NCBI RefSeq assembly: GCF_017309185.1
Contig: NZ_JAEKJZ010000006.1
Location: forward strand, 391,110-455,109
Source of the DNA: Roseibium aggregatum
Lineage (GTDB): Bacteria; Pseudomonadota; Alphaproteobacteria; Rhizobiales; Stappiaceae
Direction of reading: 5' to 3'
DNA length: 64,000 nucleotides
The notes under the pieces are model-generated. The model was not told the DNA's origin, did no database searches, and saw nothing but the letters and a program-made list of their open reading frames with translations. Numbering within the stretch: the first letter of the stretch is position 1; each line of letters begins with the position of its first letter. The position numbers and the translations under genes are program-made. Of the stretch, positions 56,053 through 63,881 are shown in pieces.

Positions 56053-57270
56053 TCAGTAGATCCTCAGGCCAATTGGACTGAGATAGTTTACAGGAGCAAC
56101 AATCGAGCCGTCTCGCAGTACACTAACAGCGCTGTCGAAGAACGCTATCTCTGGGAAAGGCGGTAGGTCTTTTGCGAGTTCATCGCCGCCGCGGGCAATT
56201 GAGCACAATCCACTAAATATTGCCTCTTCCACACCGAAGAACGTTGCAGGGGTTAAATCAAGGCGCAGTGGATTCTGATTCAAGAAAACTGTGCGTTCGT
56301 TGTTTAGATTTATTTCAAGCGGGGCAATACCTTCGCGACCGGGATAAAATCCTCCTACAAAACGCTTTCCGCTAAGTGGTGGGCTAAGAAATTCCCAAAC
56401 AAATGCGGGAAATTGAATTTCAGGCGGTACTTGCAGATTCAATGCAAGTGAATTCGATAGTATTGGCTGCCTAATCTTCGCAGCCAGCTCTGCGTAATGA
56501 AGCGCGATTACAGAATTAGCCAGCTGTGGTGCTTCCCTAAGTGAAGTTTCTCCAGGAGAATCAGGGTCCTCTGCGTAAAGTTTTGATTTGACCTTTTTTC
56601 CATCAGCCTCAGTGGCAAATCGCGTTGCAACAATATGTCCTTTTGCTGAAATTAATGTTCCGCTTGCGTCTCTAATCCCGACGCGATCAAACTGTTTCCG
56701 CCATTTATTAAATTCAGCGTTTTTGAAGCTTATCGACTTAGATCGTCCCTTCGCCTCAGCAAGGAATACAGACGATCTATCTTGAGCGCAGAGATAGTCT
56801 GGCGCATCTCCTGGAGACACACGGAAAACTTCATGACCAATAGAATTGGGATGTGCTGGCCTGTTTAGGACCGCGTCCATGTGGGCAAAATACGTTATGT
56901 TTAAGTGTTCGTACAGAAACCACCGACAGAACGCTTGACCCAGTTGGTTGGAAGTACTTCGGCGAAAAGCCAATCCAGTTCCAAATCCATCGCCACGAAC
57001 TCGAAACTCTTTGTCTGTTGTAAAGAGGCTGAGATGTTCGAATCGAGCAAGATCAGGATCTGGTGGGGCATATCCTCTTGTGTCTAAATAGTAGTGGTGG
57101 AATAGGCGCGCCAAATCAACTTTAACAGAAGCGTTTTTATTGCCTTCTTCTGTGCAGCAGACAAGGCTTGGTGGTGTGGGATTATAGTCTTTCAGCTGAA
57201 AATCAATATTCTTAAACAATTGTAGCTCTACATAAATTCGATGAAGGTTGTGTATCGAATGAGAATACAA
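56053..57270 (-). CDS. Putative PD-(D/E)XK nuclease-like protein, element cargo
   Basis: A 405-residue protein of no family I recognise, clearly AT-rich. The centre shows E147 (GHEVFR), PD at 157-158 (APDYLCAQD), and E172-A-K174 (FLAEAKGRSKS), followed by Q193 in KWRKQFDR: the spacing D-x13-ExK and the surrounding hydrophobic strands fit a PD-(D/E)XK restriction-type nuclease core. The N-terminal 140 residues and C-terminal 200 residues look globular and unassigned. It sits between tRNA and integrase, a position often used by defence or other accessory cargo; a nuclease in anti-phage defence is a working hypothesis only. Confidence 0.75.
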   Translation of the reverse strand: MYSHSIHNLHRIYVELQLFKNIDFQLKDYNPTPPSLVCCTEEGNKNASVKVDLARLFHHYYLDTRGYAPPDPDLARFEHLSLFTTDKEFRVRGDGFGTGLAFRRSTSNQLGQAFCRWFLYEHLNITYFAHMDAVLNRPAHPNSIGHEVFRVSPGDAPDYLCAQDRSSVFLAEAKGRSKSISFKNAEFNKWRKQFDRVGIRDASGTLISAKGHIVATRFATEADGKKVKSKLYAEDPDSPGETSLREAPQLANSVIALHYAELAAKIRQPILSNSLALNLQVPPEIQFPAFVWEFLSPPLSGKRFVGGFYPGREGIAPLEINLNNERTVFLNQNPLRLDLTPATFFGVEEAIFSGLCSIARGGDELAKDLPPFPEIAFFDSAVSVLRDGSIVAPVNYLSPIGLRIY

Positions 57271-57455
57271 CTTTTCTACTGATTGTCACCAGTGTTGTGA
57301 TTCTGACCTAGATGGCAAGTATGCATCGAGGACCAGAGTTCGTTCGCGGCGAGCGCATCCCACGTGCCAACGTGGTCGCCGCATAGGCCAATAATTGACG
57401 ACAATTTTTCCGCGTGTTTCGATTTTTGTTTTTCTTCAATTGCTTGGGAACTGAA

Positions 57456-58013
57456 ATGACCAAGAAATATCTAATTTGCGCGATATCCTTTTCGGTGCTC
57501 GTGCTCACGGGTTGCAATTCCGTCGAGACCAAAACAACGCTATCTACACCGACTACGCAAAGCGTCAGGACTGCCGGTCCTGGTGACGTTGTTATGAAAT
57601 TTCAGTCACGCCGCTCTCTACCCAATGCCTTTGGTAAGGCTGATGTGTTCGGTCGCACCATAAACGCAGGTGAGACGACCGTTCGCTACGTCGGGAGTAG
57701 CGACGGATGGGCGGTATTCGAGCGCACAGATGTGCTTGTGACAAGCAACGCGACGACCATGAGTGAAACACCGGCAGTCTTACCGAAAACCACACGTACA
57801 AACATCAGCGGCTCAGTTGGAACAGTTCCCGTTTCCGCGACTGCGACGTTTACTAGCTACCGATACATCCCTGCTCGAGGTTCGTCGCAATACGCAACAC
57901 GTTCACGACCAATTCAATTCAGCCTCGGCACAGGTCAAAGCGTGAAAGTGTCCAGTAAGACGCTGCGAGTTGTTGGTATCGGAGCCAGTTCGGTCAGCTA
58001 CCGCATAGAGTGA
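57456..58013 (+). CDS. Putative lipoprotein, element cargo
   Basis: A 185-residue lipoprotein. The ATG at 57456 follows GGGAACTGAA and gives a signal with lipobox VLTGC (lipidated Cys at about 20). The mature part is Ser/Thr-rich (ETKTTLSTPTTQS) with a conserved-looking VVMKFQSRRSLPNAFGKADVFGRTINAGET block and beta-strand repeats. It is divergent from the nuclease-like gene with 185 bp between them. Function unknown; it may be carried as a surface trait. Confidence 0.75.
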   Translation: MTKKYLICAISFSVLVLTGCNSVETKTTLSTPTTQSVRTAGPGDVVMKFQSRRSLPNAFGKADVFGRTINAGETTVRYVGSSDGWAVFERTDVLVTSNATTMSETPAVLPKTTRTNISGSVGTVPVSATATFTSYRYIPARGSSQYATRSRPIQFSLGTGQSVKVSSKTLRVVGIGASSVSYRIE

Positions 58014-58214
58014 ACGCGGCTGTGACGTACATAAGCATATGATGCGGCGGGTCGGTCCAGGCCTGAGCGGGTCCGCCAGCAGCAACTCGGAAGGGACCCA
58101 AGCAAAGGGGGAGTGTTGAAGCAATTCCCTCGGAAAGCAGGCACATAGAATTGCGCGACCGCCGGTGTTGCCGACGCCCGCGCTTCATCGAATGAGCGAA
58201 GTGGCGTTATCAGC

Positions 58215-58379
58215 CTACCATTTCTGATCCACAGCTATATGGTCTTCGCACTCGCACTGACCGAATTCCTCAAACGCCCATTCAAGCTCGTCGGCAGCGA
58301 GGCGCATCAGTTCTGCTGCCTTTTCCAATGGAAGCCATTCCTCGTTGCCGGTGCCTTTGTCTCTAACCAAAACCTGCAT
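58215..58379 (-). CDS. Small acidic protein (54 residues)
   Basis: A short gene with strong signals: AGGAG seven bases before ATG 58379 and a 54-residue product (MQVLVRDKGTGNEEWLPLEK...). The middle is a clear acidic amphipathic helix (KAAELMRLAADELEWAFEEFG), then a CEC pair and a tryptophan-terminated tail. It could be a small regulator, antitoxin-like or anti-repressor protein. A palindromic region lies 55-97 bp upstream (58435-58475). It is read in the same direction as the integrase, 238 bp after the integrase stop. Confidence 0.65.
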   Translation of the reverse strand: MQVLVRDKGTGNEEWLPLEKAAELMRLAADELEWAFEEFGQCECEDHIAVDQKW

Positions 58380-58434
58380 GGCGATCTCCTGTGCTCAACA
58401 GGACAGGAAAACATGGCGACAATTCGCACACAAT

Positions 58435-58475
58435 TATCTGCGTAATATCAGATAGTTAAGAAATGGTCTGATATT
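58435..58475. promoter_or_regulatory. Overlapping inverted repeats upstream of the small acidic gene
   Basis: AATATCAGA (58444-58452) and TCTGATATT (58467-58475) are perfect 9-bp inverse copies 14 bp apart; TATCTG (58435-58440) and CAGATA (58449-58454) form a second dyad inside it. The AT-rich setting suggests an operator/promoter of the gene at 58379. Confidence 0.45.
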
Positions 58476-58617
58476 GCAAGCGCGTCACGTGGCGTTCCTG
58501 CGGCGGCAGCACGTACAGGCAGTCCCTATGGCTGGGCGGTAGTGGGGGCCGTAGGAAGTGGCCCCCGCCAGCGCGCGTACGGTGGGCAGGGCGCGGCGCA
58601 CGCAGGGGTACTGCCCC

Positions 58618-59856
58618 CTAGCTGCTGTAGGCCCTGTCCAGCGCTTCAATGGCTGCGCTGCCGTCGCGGACGGCTTGGGTGTAGTGGCCAAGCGTCACGG
58701 TCGGGTTGGCATGACCGGCGATCTGCGCGACCAGTCCCACTTCAATTCCCTGCGCTTGTAGAGTCGAGATGAAGGAGTGGCGTGCGGAGTGCGGCGTCAC
58801 ATATGGCAGGCCAAGCTTTTTGAACGCGGGTGCCCAATAACGCTTGCGAAAGTTTTGGTAGAGCAGTGGGCCACCGCCTCCAAGACGCGGCTTCGGCCAC
58901 TCCTGTAGCCTTCCAGGGCCAGGAAAGACGCGGTGAAGCTCCTTGCCCTTCCTCGGGCAGCGAACGCGCCAATCGAGGAGCAGTTCGCGCAAGGTGGCGC
59001 TCATGGGAACGTCCCGTGTCCCGGCTTCCGTCTTAGTCATTTCCGTTAGCGAGCCGTCACGCTCTTGGATGCGGCGAATGCGAATGACACCGCGCTCGAA
59101 GTCCACCTCGCTCCACAGAAGGCCAAGCTGCTCGGAGGGCCGCGTTCCAGCCAAGAAGGCGAAGGCGTAGTAGATGCCGTTTTCCTGGTCCTTTTTAGCG
59201 GCAGCGACCAGCTTGGCGATGTGATCAGGGGTCAGGATGACCTTCTTCTGTTTTTGCCGCGCGCGAGGAAGGCCCGTCGGCATGGAGGGAGCACGGATGC
59301 CGAAGTCTTCCTCGGCCAGCGCCAAGATTGACTTGAGGTGGGATTTGGCCCTGTTCGCCGTATAAGGCCCGCACTGCTCGGTGACAGTCTTGTGCCACGC
59401 GCGGATCATGGCCGTGTTAAGGTCTGTCAGCTTCACGTGGCCGAGGAGCTTGATGAAACGAGCGCCTTTAGGGGCAACGCCATTCTCGGTGTAGTCCGCG
59501 CGTTCCTGTTTGGTGCCGATAAGCAGCGGCCCCCGGATCGCGCCGTTCGCCACGACCTTGTAGCCCTTCAGAGTTGAGGACTTGATGCTACCATCTTTTG
59601 TCCCAAGCCAATGGTCGATGGCTTCTGCGACGGTCGGAGCCTTGCGCTCGTCGAAGTAGTTCCCCTCCGCCACTTTCAGCAATAGGGTGTTCCTAAATGC
59701 CTCTGCGTCCTTCTTCCGATTGAAGGCGCGACGGCGGCGTTTGTGTACTTGCGGATCCTGATACTCGCAGTACCACTGCGGATAGGCGGCAATGGTTCCG
59801 TCTTTCAGTTTGCGACGGCGGGTAGTCGAAGTGATTGAGACATTGAAGTTTTTCAT
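58618..59856 (-). CDS. Tyrosine-type site-specific integrase
   Basis: A 412-residue phage-type integrase that would insert the element at tRNA-Gly. The basic N-terminal part (RRRKLKDG, HKRRRRAFNRKKDAE) suits the arm-binding domain. The catalytic residues are R239 (AGTRPSEQLGL), K275 (MTKTEAG), H356-x-x-R359 (TPHSARHSF), H382 (IAGHANP) and nucleophile Y392 (GHYTQAV). The ATG at 59856 with GGAAAGAG upstream is preferred to one 14 codons earlier. It reads towards the tRNA. Confidence 0.95.
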   Translation of the reverse strand: MKNFNVSITSTTRRRKLKDGTIAAYPQWYCEYQDPQVHKRRRRAFNRKKDAEAFRNTLLLKVAEGNYFDERKAPTVAEAIDHWLGTKDGSIKSSTLKGYKVVANGAIRGPLLIGTKQERADYTENGVAPKGARFIKLLGHVKLTDLNTAMIRAWHKTVTEQCGPYTANRAKSHLKSILALAEEDFGIRAPSMPTGLPRARQKQKKVILTPDHIAKLVAAAKKDQENGIYYAFAFLAGTRPSEQLGLLWSEVDFERGVIRIRRIQERDGSLTEMTKTEAGTRDVPMSATLRELLLDWRVRCPRKGKELHRVFPGPGRLQEWPKPRLGGGGPLLYQNFRKRYWAPAFKKLGLPYVTPHSARHSFISTLQAQGIEVGLVAQIAGHANPTVTLGHYTQAVRDGSAAIEALDRAYSS

Positions 59857-59960
59857 GATCTTGCTCTTTCCAAATGAAAAAAGCGACGAGGAAAACACGG
59901 CGGCGTAACCCGCACAAGTAATCGCCGAACGCCTCAGAAGGCGCTCGAAGCGGCCACAGC

Positions 59961-59979
59961 GGTAACCGCGCCGGTAACC
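59961..59979. repeat. Paired GGTAACC boxes upstream of the integrase gene
   Basis: GGTAACC-GCGCC-GGTAACC: two boxes 12 bp apart in the region between the primase-like gene and the integrase start, 105 bp from that start. They are the inverse of the pair at 55950-55967 near the attachment site. Confidence 0.5.
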
Positions 59980-60075
59980 TCTGCCGTGGATTGATTGGAG
60001 AGGCCGCGAGAGGCCGCGGCCTTAGACTGTTTAGATCCCACGCTCAACGAGGTTGAAATCGCGGTTTGTGGAAGG

Positions 60076-60202
60076 GTGACGGCGTGACGCCAGTGGCAGC
60101 AGCAGGCGGCGTGTGCACCGGGCTGTGTGTAGTAGGGGGAGTACCCCTCCCCCTGCTGTGTCCCAAGAGTGCCACGACACCAAACGCCATCACGGGCGTC
60201 AC
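60076..60202. repeat. GTGACG/CGTCAC repeats flanking the prim-pol gene, left block
   Basis: GTGACG occurs at 60076 and 60084 (8 bp apart) and CGTCAC at 60197, with a CCCTCCCCCT-type run and GGGGGAGTACCCCT hairpin between (60133-60155). The stretch GCCATCACG-NN-CGTCAC (60186-60202) recurs at 63538-63554 with the same C-rich run about 40 bp before it. The gap 59857-60198 otherwise holds no supported gene. Confidence 0.5.
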
Positions 60203-62427
60203 ACCAAAAAGGGCGGCTTTGCGTTTCCTGGATCAACGAGCCGAATTCGAACCTTGCGCCCTTTCCGGTCTTTGGGCAGAAACTCCACTACAATCCCGGC
60301 CTTCTCCATTGCAGGACGCATTCTGATGAGTTGGTTCGACAATTGAGAGGGCGATTTTGGGAGGCTTCTGTGATGCTTTGCATCGTCCTGCTCCATGATT
60401 TTAACGAAGAGGCCGCCGAAATAGTCCTCATAGCCCAGAGGTCCAGCGATCCTCCGCAACGCTACGACAAGGGCGTTGTCATTGACTTGTTCGATGAAGA
60501 ATTCATCTTGCGCAGCAGCAATCGCATCAATAATAGCTCCCGCTTCCTCGCCCAAACCGCCTTCGGCGGCGCTGATCCAACGGGCAGAATCCGCCATTCG
60601 GAGATGACGAGGAGGTTCAATGCCGTCGAACTCTCGCAGAGCATGTGCAACGGCATCATAAAGTGCCCCGAGAACGCCCGGTAGCCGCTGATTGAATTCG
60701 GCACGAAGTTCATCCTCAGTCTTCCGCCCACCTTCAGACATCGGCGACAGCTTGATTGGGATAGCCCTTTCCATCAGGTCCGGCCGACTGGCGTAACCTC
60801 CAATTCCATTGATCATAAACGGTCGCGTATAGTTCATCACATAGAGGTCACCGTCTGTATAAAGCTTACGGACCGCAATGCCGCCACCGGTCGAAAGTGC
60901 GCAAAGAGCGTCAGACATCTCCGCGCTCATACCCGATGCGTTGTCAAAACTGAGCAGACGATATTCCTGGGCCTGGATCATCAGATCCTGGGGCTTATCA
61001 GGCAGTCGCATTCGCATTGCCGTATTCGGGTCAATGATCCGTTTGATAACCTCGCAAAAGAAGCTCTTCCCGGATCCCTGTTCGCCTTCCACCAACAGGA
61101 TGAAATACGGCCCAGTTGGCCTGAGCGCATTAATAAGGAATGCCAAAAGCAGTCGATAGTTCTGCTGGTCCAAACCCAAAAAGCTTCGGAACCAATAAAG
61201 TTCCTCGATGGAGCCGGATACCGGCAGCGGCAGTTCCCCGAAACCGGCGCCTCGTATGAACTTATGGGCAACCGTGGCTTCGATAGTCCATCCGTCCGGT
61301 TCGATCAAAACTGTGCTGCCGTCGTCGTGTCCCAAATCCATGGAAATCGCGTGACCGTTACCGGCAACACGAGCGAAAACGGGGAACGGCGGACCATCGA
61401 ACAACCCGATTGCTTCCAACGTCGCGATGGCCTCGTTCAACGGCTGAGATGCGATGGGCTTACCCCACGATCTGTAAGCAAGGTTTCGAAGCCATAGTTT
61501 GACGCTGCCTGAGGTCACTCGGTAAGCAATAGATGAACCTGTATGAGGCAACGTTGCCATGGCGACGTCTTTTGTGGCCTCATCTCGGAACAAATACATC
61601 CCTTCCGCCAACGCCAACTTGACCATTTTTGCGGATTGAGTGTCATCTTCCCCCTCGGTTTCGGCGAAACCTTTTTCACGGGCAGACCGAATCCATTCCG
61701 GTAGCTCCTGGAGCGAGTCGCCTGCATAATCGCCGGGTAAAAGCCCGGCGAGAATATCTTCGATTTCCTCATCCGTGGCCCCGGCACGGACAAGTACCGC
61801 GACCAATGCCACACCCGCGTCATGCGTTGCCTTTCCGGAGATCAGAACAATTGCGTTTTCAGAACTAATGGCAGCTTTCAGCAATTTGATATGCTGATCG
61901 GTAATTTCGGGAAGGTCTGCGAAATCGACTTCCAGAAGCGACTTTCCGTAATTCTCGTACGGTTTGCCGGTTTCTGGATGAATCGACGGCGGCATAACAG
62001 TCATTTTACCGCCGGCGAGAAAATCGATGTTGCCGAGTTCTCCCGCACCTTTGATTACCGTGGATTTGAGCAACTTCGGGGCTCGTACGAAAATCGTCGC
62101 CCCTTTCTTCCCTCGCTTACCAGCAAGCACTGCCCTCCGCTCGGAGCGGTTCAGTCCAAGAAGCTGAAGGACAAGGTTCAACAGTCGATCATCATCAACA
62201 TCCAGGGCAACGAGAACTTTCTCTTCACCCAGCGGAGCACCCAAAAGCAAACCGATATTTTTGTTTGCATAGGAAGTTAGCCACTCCTTTTGCTTTTCCT
62301 CGCCAGGAATGCCTCCCAAGAGCCCCGTCCACCCGCTGAGAGCAGGAGCCTTACCATTAACCGGAACAATCGGGAGACTTCGATCCCAATACTTTCGCGC
62401 TTCGTTTTCAAAAATATCGTCAGACAT
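60199..62427 (-). CDS. Prim-pol / helicase-type replication protein (virulence-associated E-like)
   Basis: A 742-residue protein of the primase-polymerase plus AAA/SF3-type ATPase class found in satellites and plasmids. The prim-pol part (about 15-165) shows LPIVPVNGKAPALSGW, VALDVDDD (metal acidic residues 74-80) and VMPPSIHPETGKPYEN (144-159). The ATPase part has Walker A GEQGSGKS (448-455) and Walker B-like RLLSFDNASG. It likely primes and unwinds the excised element for replication. The start MSDDIFENEARKY at 62427 overlaps the upstream HTH gene by 8 bp. Confidence 0.9.
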   Translation of the reverse strand: MSDDIFENEARKYWDRSLPIVPVNGKAPALSGWTGLLGGIPGEEKQKEWLTSYANKNIGLLLGAPLGEEKVLVALDVDDDRLLNLVLQLLGLNRSERRAVLAGKRGKKGATIFVRAPKLLKSTVIKGAGELGNIDFLAGGKMTVMPPSIHPETGKPYENYGKSLLEVDFADLPEITDQHIKLLKAAISSENAIVLISGKATHDAGVALVAVLVRAGATDEEIEDILAGLLPGDYAGDSLQELPEWIRSAREKGFAETEGEDDTQSAKMVKLALAEGMYLFRDEATKDVAMATLPHTGSSIAYRVTSGSVKLWLRNLAYRSWGKPIASQPLNEAIATLEAIGLFDGPPFPVFARVAGNGHAISMDLGHDDGSTVLIEPDGWTIEATVAHKFIRGAGFGELPLPVSGSIEELYWFRSFLGLDQQNYRLLLAFLINALRPTGPYFILLVEGEQGSGKSFFCEVIKRIIDPNTAMRMRLPDKPQDLMIQAQEYRLLSFDNASGMSAEMSDALCALSTGGGIAVRKLYTDGDLYVMNYTRPFMINGIGGYASRPDLMERAIPIKLSPMSEGGRKTEDELRAEFNQRLPGVLGALYDAVAHALREFDGIEPPRHLRMADSARWISAAEGGLGEEAGAIIDAIAAAQDEFFIEQVNDNALVVALRRIAGPLGYEDYFGGLFVKIMEQDDAKHHRSLPKSPSQLSNQLIRMRPAMEKAGIVVEFLPKDRKGRKVRIRLVDPGNAKPPFLV

Positions 62428-62656
62428 TTTTACCCCCAATCTTGGAGGCGTTGATCGCCGCAATGACCTCTGAAAGGCGAACGAGCTTACGGCCATTAAA
62501 CGGCGCATAGGCTGGGATCGAACCGGTGTTTACCGCGCGCCGCAGCGCCCATGTATGAACGCCAAGTGCCTTCGCCGCCTGCTGAATAGTAAGGAGAGAC
62601 TCGACGCCGAATTCCTCCGGCTTCTTTTCAGTGTCTTCCGAAATTAGTGTCGTCAT
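62420..62656 (-). CDS. Excisionase-like / AlpA-type HTH protein
   Basis: A 78-residue DNA-binding protein. LLTIQQAAKALGVHTWALRRAVNTGSIPAYAPFNGRKLVRLSEVIAAI is the MerR/AlpA winged-helix signature of excisionases. AGGAG before ATG 62656 sets the start; an ATG 14 codons upstream is less likely. It overlaps the prim-pol gene by 8 bp, so they are co-translated. It could act as Xis or as an activator of the replication operon. Confidence 0.85.
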   Translation of the reverse strand: MTTLISEDTEKKPEEFGVESLLTIQQAAKALGVHTWALRRAVNTGSIPAYAPFNGRKLVRLSEVIAAINASKIGGKNV

Positions 62657-62746
62657 TTTCGACGCTCCTGAATTGAGTTCAGTTACGTCGATGGCCATCG
62701 ACTGCCGGTGTTTTCGCAGTTTTCGTATTTTGCTTCCCCCCCACCC

Positions 62747-63469
62747 CTAGGGGGCGGGGTATTGAAGCGAAAATTCAGGTACGTCCTCTAAAGGAGGTTC
62801 GTTCAATTCCTTCATTTTGGAGATGGATAGGTCCATTCGAAAAGCTTTGGTCAATCGACGAGCATTCTCCAGAGTGTCTGACATCTCTGGGCTCAAAAAT
62901 TCAGAAAACCATTGTTTCTCTTGTCCATCCGGTAGTTCCCCGACAATTGAGTTTATGAGCTCTTCCATTTTGTCGAGCACATCGTCACGTTTTTTTCGCT
63001 GTTGGATTCTCAGGAAATGGTAGGCAAACCAACGCTTATGAGCTTCAAGATTTTTACTTCCGGCTCTAAGTTGACGTGCATCAGGCTTCATCTGATAGAC
63101 AAGCTGGAGGGCTCCAGCCAATCGGTTCAACTGACCCCAATCGTGCAGAAGTTCTGGGGACATTTCTCTTTCTGTAATGCCCTGCTCAACTGAAGCTATT
63201 AGCCGCTGCCCAGCCTTAAGACGCTCTTCGATGTCTTTGCGGTCAACCGCATCGACATGCGGGATCAGCAACCAAGCGCGTATAGCTTTGCCATGTTCTT
63301 CGTCTTCCCAGAGAGGCGCGCTGTCACGCCACACTTTATTTCCGCTTTTTAAGCCGATCTTTCGACCTTTCGCCTCCTCCAGAGTTTCGAGGCGCATTTG
63401 AAACAGGTCACGAAATTCGCTGAGGTCAAATTCGATCTTGGACCAGATATCACCTGTGATAGTTGTCAC
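62747..63469 (-). CDS. Element protein of unknown function
   Basis: A 240-residue, helix-rich, acidic protein without signal or membrane segment; AT-rich. Features are an N-terminal FDLSEFRDLFQMRLETLEEAKG, a central KNLEAHKRWFAYHFLRIQQRKKRD coiled-coil-like stretch and a proline-containing tail. It is the first gene of the HTH/prim-pol unit (91-bp gap) and may be a replication accessory or regulator. No family recognised. A C/G-rich hairpin (CCCCTAGGGG near 62746) touches its stop. Confidence 0.65.
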   Translation of the reverse strand: MTTITGDIWSKIEFDLSEFRDLFQMRLETLEEAKGRKIGLKSGNKVWRDSAPLWEDEEHGKAIRAWLLIPHVDAVDRKDIEERLKAGQRLIASVEQGITEREMSPELLHDWGQLNRLAGALQLVYQMKPDARQLRAGSKNLEAHKRWFAYHFLRIQQRKKRDDVLDKMEELINSIVGELPDGQEKQWFSEFLSPEMSDTLENARRLTKAFRMDLSISKMKELNEPPLEDVPEFSLQYPAP

Positions 63470-63479
63470 GACAGCAATG

Positions 63480-63771
63480 CCTTTGTCTGAACATATCCCT
63501 CCCCCTCCCTACCAGGACTAGCATCAACGGCCTAGCCGCCATCACGCACGTCACCACCGTCACGACGTGACGCTGTGTTGGCAGTGACGCACCCGGCCAC
63601 GCCCAGGTTCTGGCGACTGGGGAGGGGGAGGTGTCAGGTGTCTGCTACATGCGCGCGCCCGCGTAGCTGTGCCGCTGCGGACGGTTGGGGTACAGGGGGC
63701 CGGTAGGACACGCGACGTACAGGATACGCCGGACGCCCACAACGAACACGGTTTCTTTAGTGTCGCTTCGT
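63480..63771. repeat. GC-rich noncoding block with CGTCAC iteron-like repeats, right block
   Basis: This 290-bp block contrasts with the AT-rich genes around it. CGTCAC or its inverse occurs at 63549, 63558, 63567 and 63584 (spacings 9, 9 and 17). CCCTCCCCCTCCC near 63499 and GGGGAGGGGGAGG near 63619 form a distant inverted repeat. It shares GCCATCACG-NN-CGTCAC with the block near 60186. A replication origin or iteron cluster for the prim-pol protein is plausible. No protein frame is credible. Confidence 0.5.
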
Positions 63772-63881
63772 TCACTCAAAATCAGAGCCATCTTTGAAAA
63801 TTTCAATTAAGCCTTTCCCACGCGGTCTTATGCGAATCGGAGTTTCATATCGTTCGTCGTGCGAAATCGATTTTGACGCTA
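63772..63881 (-). pseudogene. C-terminal remnant of a gene interrupted by an IS3-family element
   Basis: On the minus strand a frame ends at TGA (63772) and encodes ...SISHDERYETPIRIRPRG-KGLIEIFKDGSDFE, a plausible conserved C-terminus. It is open up to 63881, where the IS left end begins. The upstream part of the gene should lie on the far side of the IS, beyond the window. No family can be named from 36 residues. Confidence 0.5.

Noticed and set aside
59934..60236. 100-codon minus-strand frame between prim-pol and integrase
   Set aside because: It runs through the repeat block and the end of the prim-pol gene, and its translation has no structure-like pattern.
63560..63775. 71-codon frame in the GC-rich block near the IS
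   Set aside because: Overlaps iteron-like repeats; Pro/Arg/Cys-rich low-complexity translation.
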